Below are positions 6,025 through 6,397 of a DNA stretch of 6,397 nt, piece by piece. Source of the stretch: an uncultured Chloroflexota bacterium (GTDB lineage: Bacteria; Chloroflexota; Limnocylindria; Limnocylindrales; CSP1-4); NCBI GenBank assembly GCA_903928275.1, contig CAIYQJ010000450.1, forward strand, positions 1 through 6,397. The letters are read 5' to 3'. Numbering within the stretch: the stretch's first letter is position 1; each line of letters begins with the position of its first letter. The notes beneath the pieces are model-generated. The model did not search any database. It worked only from the letters and a program-made list of their open reading frames with translations, and was not told the DNA's origin. Position numbers and translations under genes: made by a program.

Positions 6025-6229
6025 GGGGGCTGGCTCCAGCGGATGCGCGGGGAGGGAAGGGTACCAGAGCAGGGTCCTCGGGCTCCCTGCGGCGGCCGCC
6101 GCATGCGCGTGTACCACCGGAACGGGCGGGACGGCCCTATCGAGGCCGCCCGGCCGGGTGCTTCAGTCCGGACGAGAGCCAGCGCGGCCTCGCCGCGGCG
6201 GCCCGCCATGCCTTCGGCGGAGACCACGC
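6025..6229. promoter_or_regulatory. Divergent intergenic region upstream of leuC and the rightmost gene
   Basis: This 205-bp gap between two divergently oriented starts must hold promoters for both. It contains a perfect 16-bp palindrome TGCGGCGGCCGCCGCA at 6088-6103. A GCAGGG/CCCTGC hairpin with a 10-base loop lies at 6069-6090, and a CGGGCGG/CCGCCCG inverted repeat with a 16-base spacer lies at 6123-6152. GTACCA occurs twice, at 6061-6066 and 6111-6116, exactly 50 bp apart. No clear -35/-10 pair is visible on either strand. Leucine-responsive control of leuCD would be expected to act here, but neither a leucine-rich leader peptide nor a complete T-box can be recognised. Confidence 0.55.
6088..6103. 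promoter_or_regulatory. Perfect 16-bp palindrome, candidate operator
   Basis: TGCGGCGGCCGCCGCA is identical to its reverse complement over all 16 bases. It lies about 64 bp upstream of the leuC start and 127 bp upstream of the divergent start. The position suits a dimeric repressor controlling leuCD, or both directions. GC-only palindromes are commoner in such a genome, so this is a candidate only. In RNA it could also form a stem competing with the overlapping 6069-6090 hairpin. Confidence 0.35.
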
Positions 6230-6397
6230 ATGACCATCCAGGTCGACCTCGCGCCGACCGCGGCGCAGTCCACGGGCGCGTCGAACGACGAATCGGTCGC
6301 CGGCCTCGGCGGCGAGTCGCCGGACAGCGGATCGCTCCACGCGGCGTTCAACGCCTTCAACCGGTGGCTCGCGATCCCCGCTCTCCGGACCAGGACC
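6230..6397 (+). CDS. N-terminal fragment of an unidentified protein, cut by right edge
   Basis: An ATG at 6230 opens a frame of 56 codons that runs to the window end without a stop. It is preceded by GGCGGAG (6216-6222) with seven bases of spacing. Third codon positions are G or C in nearly every codon, which supports real coding on this strand. The first 35 residues are polar and low in hydrophobics (MTIQVDLAPTAAQSTGASND at the start), with no signal peptide. From about residue 39 a helix-like segment AFNAFNRWLAIPALR appears. A similar 'FN+W..PxLR' opening helix occurs, to my recollection, in some small deazaflavin-dependent nitroreductase-like (DDN) proteins. The part visible is too short to assign a family. 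It is divergent from leuC and shares its upstream region. Confidence 0.6.
   Translation, partial: MTIQVDLAPTAAQSTGASNDESVAGLGGESPDSGSLHAAFNAFNRWLAIPALRTRT

Noticed and set aside
6025..6117. 31-codon N-terminal extension of leuC from ATG 6117
   Set aside because: The extra residues are Ala/Pro-rich and unlike any LeuC N-terminus. ATG 6024 has its own GGAG site and begins the conserved sequence.
6095..6122. Possible T-box element upstream of leuC (GGTGGTACACGCG on the minus strand)
   Set aside because: It has an extra A within the consensus core and no AGGG on the 5' side. I could not find the matching 3' arm of the antiterminator helix, nor a Stem I with the usual AGTA motif. Kept only as a lead for a covariance search.
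6163..6360. Minus-strand open frames opposite the rightmost gene
   Set aside because: They are Arg-rich with poor codon-position bias, while the plus-strand frame from 6230 has strong third-position GC and a ribosome binding site.
6208..6397. Alternative plus-strand start at ATG 6208 in another frame, also open to the edge
   Set aside because: The translation is Arg/Gly-rich, lacks codon-position bias and lacks a well-placed ribosome binding site.

Overview
This is a very GC-rich window (third codon positions are almost always G or C). It reads as ordinary chromosome of a high-GC free-living bacterium. Gene style (GTG/ATG starts, strong GGAGG-type ribosome binding sites, secreted proteins with Ala-rich signal peptides and Pro/Thr stalks, an amino-acid permease paired with a universal stress protein) fits an actinobacterium or a high-GC Chloroflexota lineage. 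I cannot decide between them from the sequence alone. I see no mobile element, CRISPR array, tRNA or rRNA.

Layout, left to right. (1) Positions 1-942, minus strand: a secreted protein cut by the left edge. It has a signal peptide, two tandem domains resembling the chagasin-type cysteine-protease inhibitor fold (MEROPS I42), and a Pro/Thr/Ser-rich stalk. (2) 943-1118: its upstream region, with an exact 11-bp direct repeat flanking a palindrome. (3) 1119-3087, minus strand: a two-gene unit, an APC-superfamily amino-acid/polyamine permease followed one base later by a single-domain ATP-binding universal stress protein. (4) 3088-3280: intergenic. (5) 3281-3811, minus strand: a small membrane-anchored extracytoplasmic protein of unknown function. 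(6) 3812-3939: intergenic, ending in a 20-bp tandem duplication that covers the leuD stop codon. (7) 3940-6024, minus strand: leuC-leuD, the two subunits of 3-isopropylmalate dehydratase, 3 bp apart. (8) 6025-6229: divergent regulatory region with a perfect 16-bp palindrome and further inverted repeats. (9) 6230-6397, plus strand: the start of a divergent gene cut by the right edge.

How the genes relate. leuC and leuD form one enzyme of leucine biosynthesis and are surely co-expressed; leuA and leuB are not in the window. The permease and stress protein are almost certainly translationally coupled, which suggests that the nucleotide-binding protein modulates or senses transport. The other genes have their own upstream regions and no evident shared pathway. 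The most unusual item is the first gene. Its two inhibitor-like domains each keep a different subset of the three chagasin contact loops. I found no convincing evidence for a wholly new system.
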